From: Streptomyces sp. NBC_00448
GTDB taxonomy: Bacteria > Actinomycetota > Actinomycetes > Streptomycetales > Streptomycetaceae
Assembly (NCBI RefSeq): GCF_036014115.1
Contig: NZ_CP107913.1
Span: 3,165,001-3,229,000 of the forward strand
Direction of reading: 5' to 3'
Length of the DNA stretch: 64,000 bases
In this document: positions 36,834 through 44,536 of the stretch, in pieces
Layout: each line of letters starts with the position of its first letter
How positions within the stretch are numbered: position 1 is the stretch's first letter
Translations under genes and position numbers: made by a program
The notes under the pieces: model-generated
Told to the model about the DNA's origin: nothing
The model's input: only the letters and a program-made list of their open reading frames with translations
The model's database searches: none

Positions 36834-38018
36834 ATGCCTGCCTATGCGGAAGAGCACACCGGGGCGCGCGTCTTGCATGCCCGCAAGGTCAGAGGACTGA
36901 CGCGGCGTGAGCTCTCCGACGCGTCGAGCGTCGCCTACAGCACGCTGACGAAGGTGGAACAAGGCGTCATGCCGGCGAGCCCCTCCGTGTTGGGCGCCCT
37001 CGCACGGGCGTCGTCGGTGCCTGTCGCCGAACTGACGGGGCAGCCGTACCTCGGGGAATTGCGGCAGGACCAACTCGACGGGTTGATAGAGCCGATCCGG
37101 GAGGCGCTGAACGTCTACGACCTGGGCCCGGACCCGGACATCTCACCGCGCGCGCCCGAGGAGATGGAGACCGACGCCGAAGAGATGTGCGCCCTGGTAC
37201 GCGCAACCGACATCAAGAAGGTCGCGGCAGAACTGCCGAGTCTGATCTTCGAGGCTACGACGGCGGCGCACGTCAGTCCGAGCGAGCGGCATTGGCGCTT
37301 GCTGGCCAGTACGTACCGCACCGCCTACGACGTCACGACGAAGCTGGGCTTCTTCGACCTGTGCACGGTTGCCCTGGACCGCATGGAGTGGGCGGCTCAG
37401 CATGCCTCCGATCCGGTCATCAGCGGCATGCGTCAGTACCTGCGAGCGCTGGCCTACCTGCGTGCAAGTGACTACCGCACCGGTCAACGACTGATCGGCC
37501 TGGGAATGAACACATTGAAGCAGGCAGATCCCGGACGAACGCGAGACGTCCTGACCGGGCAGCTTCATCTCGGTGCGTCCGTCCTCTCGGGCAGGGACAA
37601 GGACAGAGACGCGGCCGAGGGGCACCTGGACGAAGCCGAACGGATCGCCCAACGCACCGGACCGGCCGAACGAATCCACTGGCTCTCGTTCGGTCCCACG
37701 AACGTCGCCGCACACCGGGTCAGTGTCCTCGCCGAACTGGATCTGTATCCGGAGGCCGTCCAGACGGCAACCGCCATGACCGTTCCGTCTGACTGGCCGT
37801 TGTCCCGGCGGGCTCACCACCACGCCGAGGTGGCATGGGCCCAAATGTGGAGCGGGCACACGGAAGGGGCGTTCAAGAGCCTGCAACAGGCGAGGACGCT
37901 GGCTCCGCAGCAAACGCGGTACCACCCGATCGTGAGGGAGACCTACGCCGGGCTGGAGTCCGCTCGGCGCCGCATGCCGGAGACCTTCACCAACTTCGGT
38001 GACTGGCTGGGAAACTGA
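36834..38018 (+). CDS. XRE-family regulator with TPR-like C-terminus
   Basis: 394 aa. The helix-turn-helix is near residues 10-65 (LHARKVRGLTRRELSDASSV, AYSTLTKVEQGVMPASPSVL). The remainder is a long helical array resembling tetratricopeptide repeats (RTAYDVTTKLGFFDLCTVAL, YLRASDYRTGQRLIGLGMN), which in such regulators binds a peptide or partner protein. The start ATG 36834 follows GGGAGACC. It is preceded by a 138-bp region that is also found before the next regulator gene. Target unknown. Confidence 0.87.
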   Translation: MPAYAEEHTGARVLHARKVRGLTRRELSDASSVAYSTLTKVEQGVMPASPSVLGALARASSVPVAELTGQPYLGELRQDQLDGLIEPIREALNVYDLGPDPDISPRAPEEMETDAEEMCALVRATDIKKVAAELPSLIFEATTAAHVSPSERHWRLLASTYRTAYDVTTKLGFFDLCTVALDRMEWAAQHASDPVISGMRQYLRALAYLRASDYRTGQRLIGLGMNTLKQADPGRTRDVLTGQLHLGASVLSGRDKDRDAAEGHLDEAERIAQRTGPAERIHWLSFGPTNVAAHRVSVLAELDLYPEAVQTATAMTVPSDWPLSRRAHHHAEVAWAQMWSGHTEGAFKSLQQARTLAPQQTRYHPIVRETYAGLESARRRMPETFTNFGDWLGN

Positions 38019-38134
38019 ACGTAGATCGTTGGCCGGGCTCGGGACCAGCCGTGGGGCCAACGCTCCAGCAGCGCGGCCGAATACGCCTCTGTGCGCGCGG
38101 TCGGCGGCTTGAACGGGCTGCGGTCCTCCCAAAA

Positions 38135-38276
38135 GGGCGACCTCACTCCGAACCGCGAGGCGGCCCTACGGGGTGGCCCGGCCCGGCTCAACCACCCACC
38201 GGGCCTACCGTGACGCGGTTCGGTGCTCGCGGTGCCGAGAAACGGCCCCGCCCCATACTCTGACAGTTCCGACAAG
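38135..38276 (+). repeat. Duplicated upstream region, copy 2
   Basis: Partner of 36584-36721, directly before the second XRE-TPR gene (38308). The strongest match is the last 60 bases, which probably hold the promoter (TACTCT as -10). Confidence 0.8.
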
Positions 38277-38307
38277 TGACGAAGTCGCCACAAGAGGATG
38301 GGCACTG

Positions 38308-39558
38308 ATGCCTTCAGACGGTACGTCAGACCCGTACACCGATGCGCTGGCGTTCGGCCAGCGGCTCCAGGTTCTCCGCAACAGTCGAGGCATCACCCGT
38401 GAGCAGTTGGGCGGCCTGCTGGGTCTCACCGGTTCGTGGGTCAAGGCAGTGGAAAGCGGTCGACTCAAGACGCCGAAACTCGAAGTGATCCTGCGGATCG
38501 CCGAGATCCTGCGGGTCCGAAATCTGGCGGACCTCGCCGGCAACCAGGCTCCCCCGGTCGAGTTGTTCGCGGGACCGGGGCATCCGAGACTGGCCGCTGT
38601 GAAGGCTGCTGTGGATGCCTACCCGGTCGGATCGCAGCATGAGGCGCCGCCGACTGCCCACCTGCGAGCCCGGCTCGATCGTGCCTGGGCCTCGCGGCAC
38701 AGATCGCCCAACCATCGTGAGGTGGTGGGGTCCCTGCTGCCGGACCTGATCCGGGACGCGCAGGCGGCGGTCCGACAGTCCGACCGGGCAGAGGAACGGC
38801 GGGCGGCCCAGGCGATCCTCAGCGAGACGTACTCGCTGTGCCAGTTCTTCGTGGCCTACCAGCCCGACGCCGCGCTGCTGTGGCGGGTGGCCGAGCGTGG
38901 GCTGGTGGCCGCACAGGAGAGCGAAGACCCGCGCGCCATCGGCCTGGCGGCCTGGCTGGCGGGGCAGGCGCACCGGGACGCCGGCCCGGCCCACTTCGAG
39001 GCAGCGGACGCGGTGGTTCTGGAGAGCCTTGCGTATCTGATGCCCCTGCTGCCGGACGCGCCGGACGAGGTGCTGGCCATCGCCGGTGCGTTGACGTTCG
39101 AGGCCGGATACACCGCCGCGCGGAGAAGCGAGACGGGTACGGCCTGGCGGTACTGGGATCAGGCCCGCGCCATGGCCGAACGCCTGCCCGGCGAGTACTA
39201 CGACCCGGTCACGTCGTTCTCGCAGGCCATCATGGGGGCGCACGCCGTGACGGTGGCCGTTGAACTCCATGCCGGCGGTGAGTCCGTCCGGCAGGCCGCG
39301 GCGGCGGATGCGGTGACGATTCCTTCCCGCCCCCGCCGCGCCCGCCACCGTATCGAAGAGGCGCGCGGATTCCAGTTGGACGGTCAGCCGGACGTCGCCC
39401 TGGCAACATTGGAAAAGGCGTACGAGTCCGCGCCGGAGACCATCAAGTACAACGGCTATGCGAAGCGGATCGTGCTGGAGGAGACCACATCGAAGAGCCC
39501 CGACCGTCGTCGGCGCGCCTCCCAACTCGCCGTGCGGATAGGGATGCTGGCAGCGTAG
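38308..39558 (+). CDS. XRE-family regulator with helical repeat C-terminus
   Basis: 416 aa. The helix-turn-helix is at about 16-70 (RLQVLRNSRGITREQLGGLL, GLTGSWVKAVESGRLKTPKL). A helical-repeat domain follows (AWLAGQAHRDAGPAHFEAAD, ALTFEAGYTAARRSETGTAW, QPDVALATLEKAYESAPE). The ATG has AGAGGATGGG upstream. It is not closely similar to the neighbour at 36834 in the coding part although their upstream regions are duplicated. It may respond to a signalling peptide or small molecule. Confidence 0.87.
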   Translation: MPSDGTSDPYTDALAFGQRLQVLRNSRGITREQLGGLLGLTGSWVKAVESGRLKTPKLEVILRIAEILRVRNLADLAGNQAPPVELFAGPGHPRLAAVKAAVDAYPVGSQHEAPPTAHLRARLDRAWASRHRSPNHREVVGSLLPDLIRDAQAAVRQSDRAEERRAAQAILSETYSLCQFFVAYQPDAALLWRVAERGLVAAQESEDPRAIGLAAWLAGQAHRDAGPAHFEAADAVVLESLAYLMPLLPDAPDEVLAIAGALTFEAGYTAARRSETGTAWRYWDQARAMAERLPGEYYDPVTSFSQAIMGAHAVTVAVELHAGGESVRQAAAADAVTIPSRPRRARHRIEEARGFQLDGQPDVALATLEKAYESAPETIKYNGYAKRIVLEETTSKSPDRRRRASQLAVRIGMLAA

Positions 39559-39680
39559 TCAAGGGGACACAATCTGTACCCCTGCCATGTGACAGCAGCC
39601 CATAACGTCTTCGTCCTGAGGACCCCCGTGACCGTCTGACCGGTCCGGGGGCGTGGACCACCTGACGAAGGCAGGCCGAC

Positions 39681-40058
39681 ATGCGCGAGTTCATGGAGTC
39701 GTGGCCGCCCGGGGCGAGAGCGGATGTGGGCGGGCCCGCGGTGAGCGGCGCCCGGCTTCTGCCGTGGCCGGGGCCGGACGGCGGCGCGTGCTATCTCCGG
39801 TCGGATGAGTGTGACGCGTTGTGGCGGCTGGCCGACGAGATGGAGTCGGTGCAGCTCGGGATGGGTCGGGAACTGCTGGGCTTTGTCCGCCGGACGCTGG
39901 CGGAGGCGACGCCTTGGGACTGTGAACTCCAGGGCATGGTGGCGCACTTGTGTACGGCGTTGTCGGACGCGCTGCGGGTCGCCGACAGCCGTGGGGCGCT
40001 GCTGGGCCTGCCCGGCAGTAGGGATCGGGTGGGATCGACGGTGGACGTATCCCGTTGA
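39681..40058 (+). CDS. Hypothetical protein next to XRE genes
   Basis: 125 aa with GAAGGCAGG before its ATG. The first half is Gly/Pro-rich; the second is helical (CDALWRLADEMESVQLGMGR, LLGFVRRTLAEATPWDCELQ, MVAHLCTALSDALRVADSRG). No known domain, signal or membrane segment. It ends 27 bases before the tRNA-like RNA. Confidence 0.6.
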   Translation: MREFMESWPPGARADVGGPAVSGARLLPWPGPDGGACYLRSDECDALWRLADEMESVQLGMGRELLGFVRRTLAEATPWDCELQGMVAHLCTALSDALRVADSRGALLGLPGSRDRVGSTVDVSR

Positions 40059-40085
40059 TCGGGCCTGCCCTCGTTGCGTGAACTC

Positions 40086-40187
40086 CCCCTTGTAGCTCAG
40101 TCAGGAAGAGCCCGGGCAGCACCGCACGCTCTCCGTTCATTCGTGCGGGCAGGCCCGATGACTCCGGTTCGAGTCCGGACAAGGGGA
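40086..40187 (+). ncRNA. tRNA-like RNA with a greatly enlarged anticodon arm
   Basis: A complete cloverleaf can be drawn. Acceptor stem CCCCTTG/CAAGGGG (40086-40092, 40180-40186) with discriminator A; T8 and A9; D arm GCTC/GAGC with GG and A in the loop; class I variable loop of five bases; T arm TCCGG-TTCGAGT-CCGGA. The anticodon stem CGGGC/GCCCG (40113-40117, 40153-40157) closes a 35-base loop instead of seven. That loop holds a second perfect 7-bp hairpin CCGCACG/CGTGCGG (40122-40128, 40142-40148) with a 13-base end loop, so no anticodon can be assigned. All other conserved tRNA bases are kept, which argues against random decay. It could be a tRNA mimic or riboregulator, an intron-containing tRNA, or an attachment-site relic. 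Confidence 0.7.
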
Positions 40188-40266
40188 CGTGGCGGCCCGG
40201 CACGCGGAATTCCCGCGCGCCCAGGCCGAATACCACCACGACCGACACCGTGGAAAGGAGAGCCGC

Positions 40267-41139
40267 ATGGCCAGCACGAGCGGCGGAGACGGCAAGACGA
40301 AGATGCTCATCGACTGGGAGTGGTTATCCGCAAGGGAGTTGTACGCCAGCGAACTGGCCTACCGGCGGCAGCAGGCGGGGCTGACGCTGATGGAACTCGG
40401 GGCGAAATGCCTTTACGAGCAGTCGTATCTGCATCGGCTGGAGCGGGGGCAGCGGTTGGGCACCGTGGAGGCGGCTGCCGCGCTGGACAAGGTGTACGGC
40501 ACCGGCGACCTCCTGGTGAAGCTGTGGCACCTGGCCAAACGCGAGGCGAAGGACAAGCCGTTCCTCGGACTTGCCCCCTTGGAAGCGGACGCGGTGAGCG
40601 TCCAGGAGTACGCGGTCAGCGCCGTGCCGTACCTCCTCCAGACCCGCGCCTACGCCGAAGAGCAACTGAGCACCGTCCGCCCGCACCGGGTCAAGGAGTT
40701 GGGCGCCCAGGTCGCCGCACGGCTGAAACGCCAGGACCGCCTCACCGGACCCAACCCCGTCCACTACCGCGCGCTGATCGACGAAGCCGTACTGCGCCGC
40801 AAAGCCCGCGACCCCCAGACGTGGACCGCCCAACTGGAACACCTGATCACGACAGCCCAGCAGCCCGATGTCTCCCTGCACGTCGTCCCGTTCGGCACCG
40901 GACCCCACCACATCCGCAGCTGCCTGGAACTCATCTTCTTCCAGGACGGCCACACCGTCGCCTACACCCAAAGCAGTTGGAGCGGCCACCTCGTCGAAGA
41001 ACCCGAAGACGTCGAACCCCTCCGCCTCGCCTACGACCTGCTCCGCGACACCGCCCTCACGCCAACGGACACCCTGACCTTCCTCCGCACCGCGCTGGCC
41101 GAGCACGCGCCGCAACCGCAACCGGCTCTGCCCGCCTGA
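40267..41139 (+). CDS. XRE-family regulator with DUF5753 (intact paralogue)
   Basis: 290 aa from ATG 40267, with GGAAAGGAG nine bases upstream. The helix-turn-helix AYRRQQAGLTLMELGAKCLY, EQSYLHRLERGQR (about 34-75) is followed by DUF5753 (AVPYLLQTRAYAEEQL, VVPFGTGPHHIRSCLELIFF, AYTQSSWSGHLVEEPEDVEP). It is the intact relative of the frameshifted gene at 25853. It lies 80 bases after the tRNA-like RNA and 35 bases before the next gene. No DUF397 gene accompanies it, which is unusual for this class. Confidence 0.92.
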   Translation: MASTSGGDGKTKMLIDWEWLSARELYASELAYRRQQAGLTLMELGAKCLYEQSYLHRLERGQRLGTVEAAAALDKVYGTGDLLVKLWHLAKREAKDKPFLGLAPLEADAVSVQEYAVSAVPYLLQTRAYAEEQLSTVRPHRVKELGAQVAARLKRQDRLTGPNPVHYRALIDEAVLRRKARDPQTWTAQLEHLITTAQQPDVSLHVVPFGTGPHHIRSCLELIFFQDGHTVAYTQSSWSGHLVEEPEDVEPLRLAYDLLRDTALTPTDTLTFLRTALAEHAPQPQPALPA

Positions 41140-41174
41140 ACCCGGCCACACGACAAGAATCGACAAGGAACGAG

Positions 41175-41681
41175 ATGCAGACCCGTAAGACCTCTTCCGC
41201 AACGGCCGGGCCCTCGGCCTTACCCACCGCACCTCGCCGATGGACCCTCACCGCCACCGACGGCCGCACCCTCACCGGCCACCTGCCCGCGTGGGCCGGG
41301 AACGACCCGAGCGAGCACAACGTACCCCCCGGTGCCTGGGAGGACCGGCTCGCCGACATCCATCTCACCCGGCGCTTCCCGGGACGCACGGTCCCCGTCT
41401 ACTGCGCCACCAGCCCGGCCCCGGGACCCGTCGCCGAGGAAGCCTTCTCCTGCACCCTGGACTGCAACCCGCACGCCGAAGCACCCGAACCCCGCGCCCC
41501 GCTGGTCAACCTGCACCTGTGCGGGGACAGTTGGCTCACCGACCTCGGCCCGCAGGACCTGGCCCGGCTCGCCGCCACGTTCCGCTGGGTCGCGAACCGC
41601 CTCGACCAGGAAGTCCGCCCCGCCCTGGTGGACGCGCAAGAGGACTGGGCCAGGCACGCCGATGCCGCCCGAAAGCCGTAG
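41175..41681 (+). CDS. Hypothetical protein co-transcribed with the XRE gene
   Basis: 168 aa; ATG 41175 has AAGGAACGAG before it. Two strand-rich segments (RRWTLTATDGRTLTGHLPAW, RTVPVYCATSPAPGPVAEEA) lead to APLVNLHLCGDSWLTDLGPQ and a C-terminal helix. Similar proteins near XRE genes in streptomycetes are grouped as DUF6907, from memory and unsure. It replaces the DUF397 partner usually expected here. The stop lies within a 16-bp tandem repeat. Confidence 0.65.
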   Translation: MQTRKTSSATAGPSALPTAPRRWTLTATDGRTLTGHLPAWAGNDPSEHNVPPGAWEDRLADIHLTRRFPGRTVPVYCATSPAPGPVAEEAFSCTLDCNPHAEAPEPRAPLVNLHLCGDSWLTDLGPQDLARLAATFRWVANRLDQEVRPALVDAQEDWARHADAARKP

Positions 41682-41731
41682 CACCCGAAAGCCGTGCCGC
41701 CCAAAAGCCGTAGCACCCGAAAGCCGCGGCA
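41668..41731 (+). repeat. 16-bp tandem repeat, four units
   Basis: Units CCCGAAAGCCGTAGCA, CCCGAAAGCCGTGCCG, CCCAAAAGCCGTAGCA and CCCGAAAGCCGCGGCA. The first spans the stop codon of the gene ending at 41681; slippage here could lengthen that protein. Confidence 0.85.
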
Positions 41732-41779
41732 ACCGGCACTCACCGGACTCCCGCGGCGCCGCCGCTCCGTTGAGAACCC

Positions 41780-42808
41780 TCAGAGCGGGATCTCCCCCGA
41801 CCCGCGGGTGATCAGCGTGGTCGGCACCGTCACCGTCCGCACCGGGCGCCCCGGGTCCGCCAGCCGCGCCTGGAACAGTTCGATCGTGGTGCGCCCGATC
41901 TGCACGTCACCCTGGGCGACGACGGTCAACCCGGGCCTGAGCAGATCCGCGAGGCCGAAATCGTCGAAGCCGACCAGCGCGGTGGCGCCGAAGTCGGACC
42001 CGAGCGCGCGGATCACGGCCACCGAGGTGGAGAAGTTGCCGGTGACGATGGCCGTCGCCGGGTCCGGCCCGCTCCGCAGCCGCTCCAGCGCCGCGGAAAT
42101 CCGCTCGGCGGTGATCGGCCCGGGGTGCACCATCCCGTCGAGCGGGCCGCCGGCCGCCCGCAGGCAGTCCCGGAACGCGGCGGCGCGCTGCCGCCCGGTG
42201 TAGATCCGCTCGTCGTCCCCGATGTAGCCGATCCGCCGGTGGCCCTGCTCGGCGAGGTGGCGGAAGGCCAGCTCGATCCCGCCCTGGTTGTCGGACAGCA
42301 CCGTGTCGACCTCGACTCCGGTGGCGGGCCGGTCGAAGGCCACCACGGCCAGCCCGGAGTCGATCTCGGGCTGGAGGTACTGGTGACCGTCCGCGATCGG
42401 CTCGATGATGATCCCGTCCATGCGGCGCCCGCACATCGACATCACCGCCTCGCGCTCGCGCACCTCGTCGTCCTCGGTGGACATCGCGACGACCGTCAGG
42501 CCCGCGCCGCGCGCCGTCTCGTCGACCGCCCGCAGCACCGGGTGCGCGTCGGCGATGTGCCGCACCGCCGCGCCGATGGTGCCGGTGCGGCCACTGCGCA
42601 ACTGCCGGGCCCGCTCGTCGGGTTGGAAGCCGAGATGGTCGATGGCCTGCCGGACCCGCTCGGCCAGCGCCCCGCCCACCGTCGTGTCGCCGTTGACGAC
42701 CCGCGAGACCGTACGCAGCGCCACACCCGCTTCACGGGCCACATCGATCATCGTGGGCCGGCGCGGACGTGACGATCCGCGCTTTCCGGCGGCACCAGGA
42801 CCAGCCAC
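41780..42808 (-). CDS. LacI-family repressor of the sugar operon
   Basis: 342 aa from GTG 42808, chosen because GAGGAGAGGG lies nine bases upstream; GTG 42835 is possible. The helix-turn-helix PTMIDVAREAGVALRTVSRV with VNGD is at about 19-43, followed by the hinge region and a periplasmic-binding-like domain (IIIEPIADGHQYL, VVAFDRPATGVEVDTVLSDN, GYIGDDERIYTGRQR, LVGFDDFGLADLL). It is divergent from an ABC sugar transporter operon, and a near-perfect 24-bp palindrome lies between them. Its effector is probably an oligosaccharide taken up by that transporter. Confidence 0.94.
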   Translation of the reverse strand: MAGPGAAGKRGSSRPRRPTMIDVAREAGVALRTVSRVVNGDTTVGGALAERVRQAIDHLGFQPDERARQLRSGRTGTIGAAVRHIADAHPVLRAVDETARGAGLTVVAMSTEDDEVREREAVMSMCGRRMDGIIIEPIADGHQYLQPEIDSGLAVVAFDRPATGVEVDTVLSDNQGGIELAFRHLAEQGHRRIGYIGDDERIYTGRQRAAAFRDCLRAAGGPLDGMVHPGPITAERISAALERLRSGPDPATAIVTGNFSTSVAVIRALGSDFGATALVGFDDFGLADLLRPGLTVVAQGDVQIGRTTIELFQARLADPGRPVRTVTVPTTLITRGSGEIPL

Positions 42809-42884
42809 TTCGCTTCCCTCTCCTCGATCGCCCACGGCCCGCCCCCGGGGTCGGCCCGAGATCCGTCCGTGATCACCGAGGGGC

Positions 42885-42912
42885 TTGACTTGCTGTCCTG
42901 GAACCCTAGTGT
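42885..42912 (+). promoter_or_regulatory. Promoter of the ABC sugar operon
   Basis: -35 TTGACT (42885-42890), 16-bp spacer, -10 TAGTGT (42907-42912). The operator begins four bases downstream, so a bound repressor would block initiation. Confidence 0.6.
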
Positions 42913-42915
42913 ACT

Positions 42916-42939
42916 CGGCGAGAAAACGTTATCTCGCCG
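42916..42939. promoter_or_regulatory. LacI-type operator of the sugar operon
   Basis: A 24-bp palindrome with a single mismatched pair, core GAGAAAACGTTATCTC. It overlaps the predicted transcription start of the ABC operon. Its centre is nearly the same as the palindrome before the GH95-like gene (AGATAACGTTATCT at 34192). Confidence 0.75.
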
Positions 42940-43229
42940 TCAGGACGCGGCAACCGCCGAAGCGTCCCCGGTCCGGGACACGTCCGTGCTCGCCGGTTTC
43001 CGCCTGCCCCAGAAGCGCTCCGCGGCACCGACGCGGGCCTCCCGCAGTCCCCCGCAGCCCTTCCGTCGTTACTCAAAGCACTTCCCTCGTCACTCAACGA
43101 TCCTCGCAAGTCCTCCGCTGTACCCCGCAGTTGCCGTGACCCGTGGTCCGTGGCCCCGTGCCCCCGTGACCACCGGCCGTCACGGCCGCCGCGCCGTACG
43201 CCGACCCAACCCTCCCGAAAGGTACGGCC

Positions 43230-44501
43230 ATGCTCAGACGAAGTGCCGCCGCGCTCGTGGCGGCCGGTGTGCTCGTCCTCACCGCGTGCTCCGACTCCGG
43301 CTCCGGCTCTTCCGCGAACGGGGGCGGAACGTTGACCTACATGACGTTCAACTCGCCTTCGCTGACGCCGACGTTCTGGAAGCAGTCCATCGCCAGGGCG
43401 CAGAAGGACGTGCCGGGCGTGAAGATCAAGCAGGTGGTGGCGCCGAGCACGGACCGCGACTCCTACGCCAAGCAGCTCCAGGCGTCAGGGCAGTTCCCCG
43501 ACCTGCTGCAGTCGATCACGCCGTCGCAGTACACCGCGGCGGGGCTGCTGCGGCCGTACGACCAGAGCTGGGTCGACCAGAACTTCCTGCTGCCGCAGGG
43601 CAACGCGATCAAGGGCAAGGTCTACATCCCGCCGACGAACTCGCAGATCATCCCGCTGGTCTTCTACCACAAGTCGCTGTTCAAGAAGGCCGGGGCACAG
43701 GTGCCGACGACCTGGCAGCAGTTCCTCGACGCCAACGCGAAGCTCAAGTCCGCCGGCCTGACCCCGATGGAGCTGGGCGGCAACGACCCGTTCGCCGCGG
43801 CGATGCCGCTGACCGGTGCGATCAGCGCGGACGTGCTGGGCAAGAACCCGCGGTGGATTCAGCAGCGTTACGCCGGAAAGGTGAAGTTCGCCGACTCCGA
43901 CGTGGTCGCCGCCGCGACGAAGATGCGCACGCTGGTGACCAAGGGCTACTTCGAGCAGGGCGCGCTCAACGTCAGTTACGCCGACTCGATCAAGAACTTC
44001 AACGCGGGCAAGGCCGCGATGTACCCGATGGGCAGCTGGTACCTCGGCTCGATCCCGAAGGACCAGTGGAACGACATCGGGGTCTTCCCGTGGCCGACGG
44101 ACGACGGCTCGGTGGTGGTCCCGTTCGCGGTCGGCGGCTCGATGGCCATCGCCACCAAGGTCGGTGACCCGGCCCAGGCGACGAAGTTCGCCCAGGCGTG
44201 GTCGCTGGACCCGGACAACCTCAAGGCGCTGATCGAGGGCGACGGCGCGTACCCGATGCTCAAGGACAAGACGCTCGCCGACTACCACGTCACGGTCAGC
44301 CCGGCGTTCAGCGACTCCTACGCCTACGTCACCAGGACCGACACCAAGGTGAGTTCGATCGGCTGGGCGACCAACGACGACGCGCTGCCCGGCTCCGGGA
44401 ACAACGACTTCTACGCCGCCGCACAGGCGCTGTTCAACTCCGGCGACGTCAAGGGCCAGATGGCCAAGCTCGACAAGGCGTGGAGCACGTCGACGCAATG
44501 A
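43230..44501 (+). CDS. ABC sugar-binding lipoprotein
   Basis: 423 aa extracellular solute-binding protein, cluster B (family 1). The lipobox LTAC places the lipidated Cys at residue 20. The two lobes are recognisable (GGGTLTYMTFNSPSLTPTFW; QFPDLLQSITPSQYTAAGLL; NAGKAAMYPMGSWYLGSIPK). The ATG has AAAGG nine bases upstream. It is the first gene of a four-gene operon and captures the sugar for the two permeases encoded next. No ATPase is in the operon; in streptomycetes a shared ATPase (MsiK) serves many such importers. Confidence 0.95.
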   Translation: MLRRSAAALVAAGVLVLTACSDSGSGSSANGGGTLTYMTFNSPSLTPTFWKQSIARAQKDVPGVKIKQVVAPSTDRDSYAKQLQASGQFPDLLQSITPSQYTAAGLLRPYDQSWVDQNFLLPQGNAIKGKVYIPPTNSQIIPLVFYHKSLFKKAGAQVPTTWQQFLDANAKLKSAGLTPMELGGNDPFAAAMPLTGAISADVLGKNPRWIQQRYAGKVKFADSDVVAAATKMRTLVTKGYFEQGALNVSYADSIKNFNAGKAAMYPMGSWYLGSIPKDQWNDIGVFPWPTDDGSVVVPFAVGGSMAIATKVGDPAQATKFAQAWSLDPDNLKALIEGDGAYPMLKDKTLADYHVTVSPAFSDSYAYVTRTDTKVSSIGWATNDDALPGSGNNDFYAAAQALFNSGDVKGQMAKLDKAWSTSTQ

Positions 44502-44536
44502 GCACCCGGACCGCTTACGAAGGGAGGGGGACAGCA

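Larger units (their letters stand above)
42809..43229. other. Control region and long leader of the sugar operon
   Basis: 421 bp between the divergent LacI and ABC genes, with promoter and operator near its left end. The plus-strand leader is about 310 bases long and pyrimidine-rich in the middle (43040-43110), with CCCGCAG repeats. Nothing else recognised. Confidence 0.5.

Noticed and set aside
40086..40187. Ordinary tRNA gene with long variable arm (Leu/Ser/Tyr type)
   Set aside because: The variable loop between the anticodon stem and T arm is only five bases; the extra length is inside the anticodon arm.
36534..41700. Integrated plasmid or phage built around the tRNA-like sequence
   Set aside because: No integrase, excisionase, replication or transfer gene is present and no second copy of the 3' end of the tRNA-like sequence was seen in the window.
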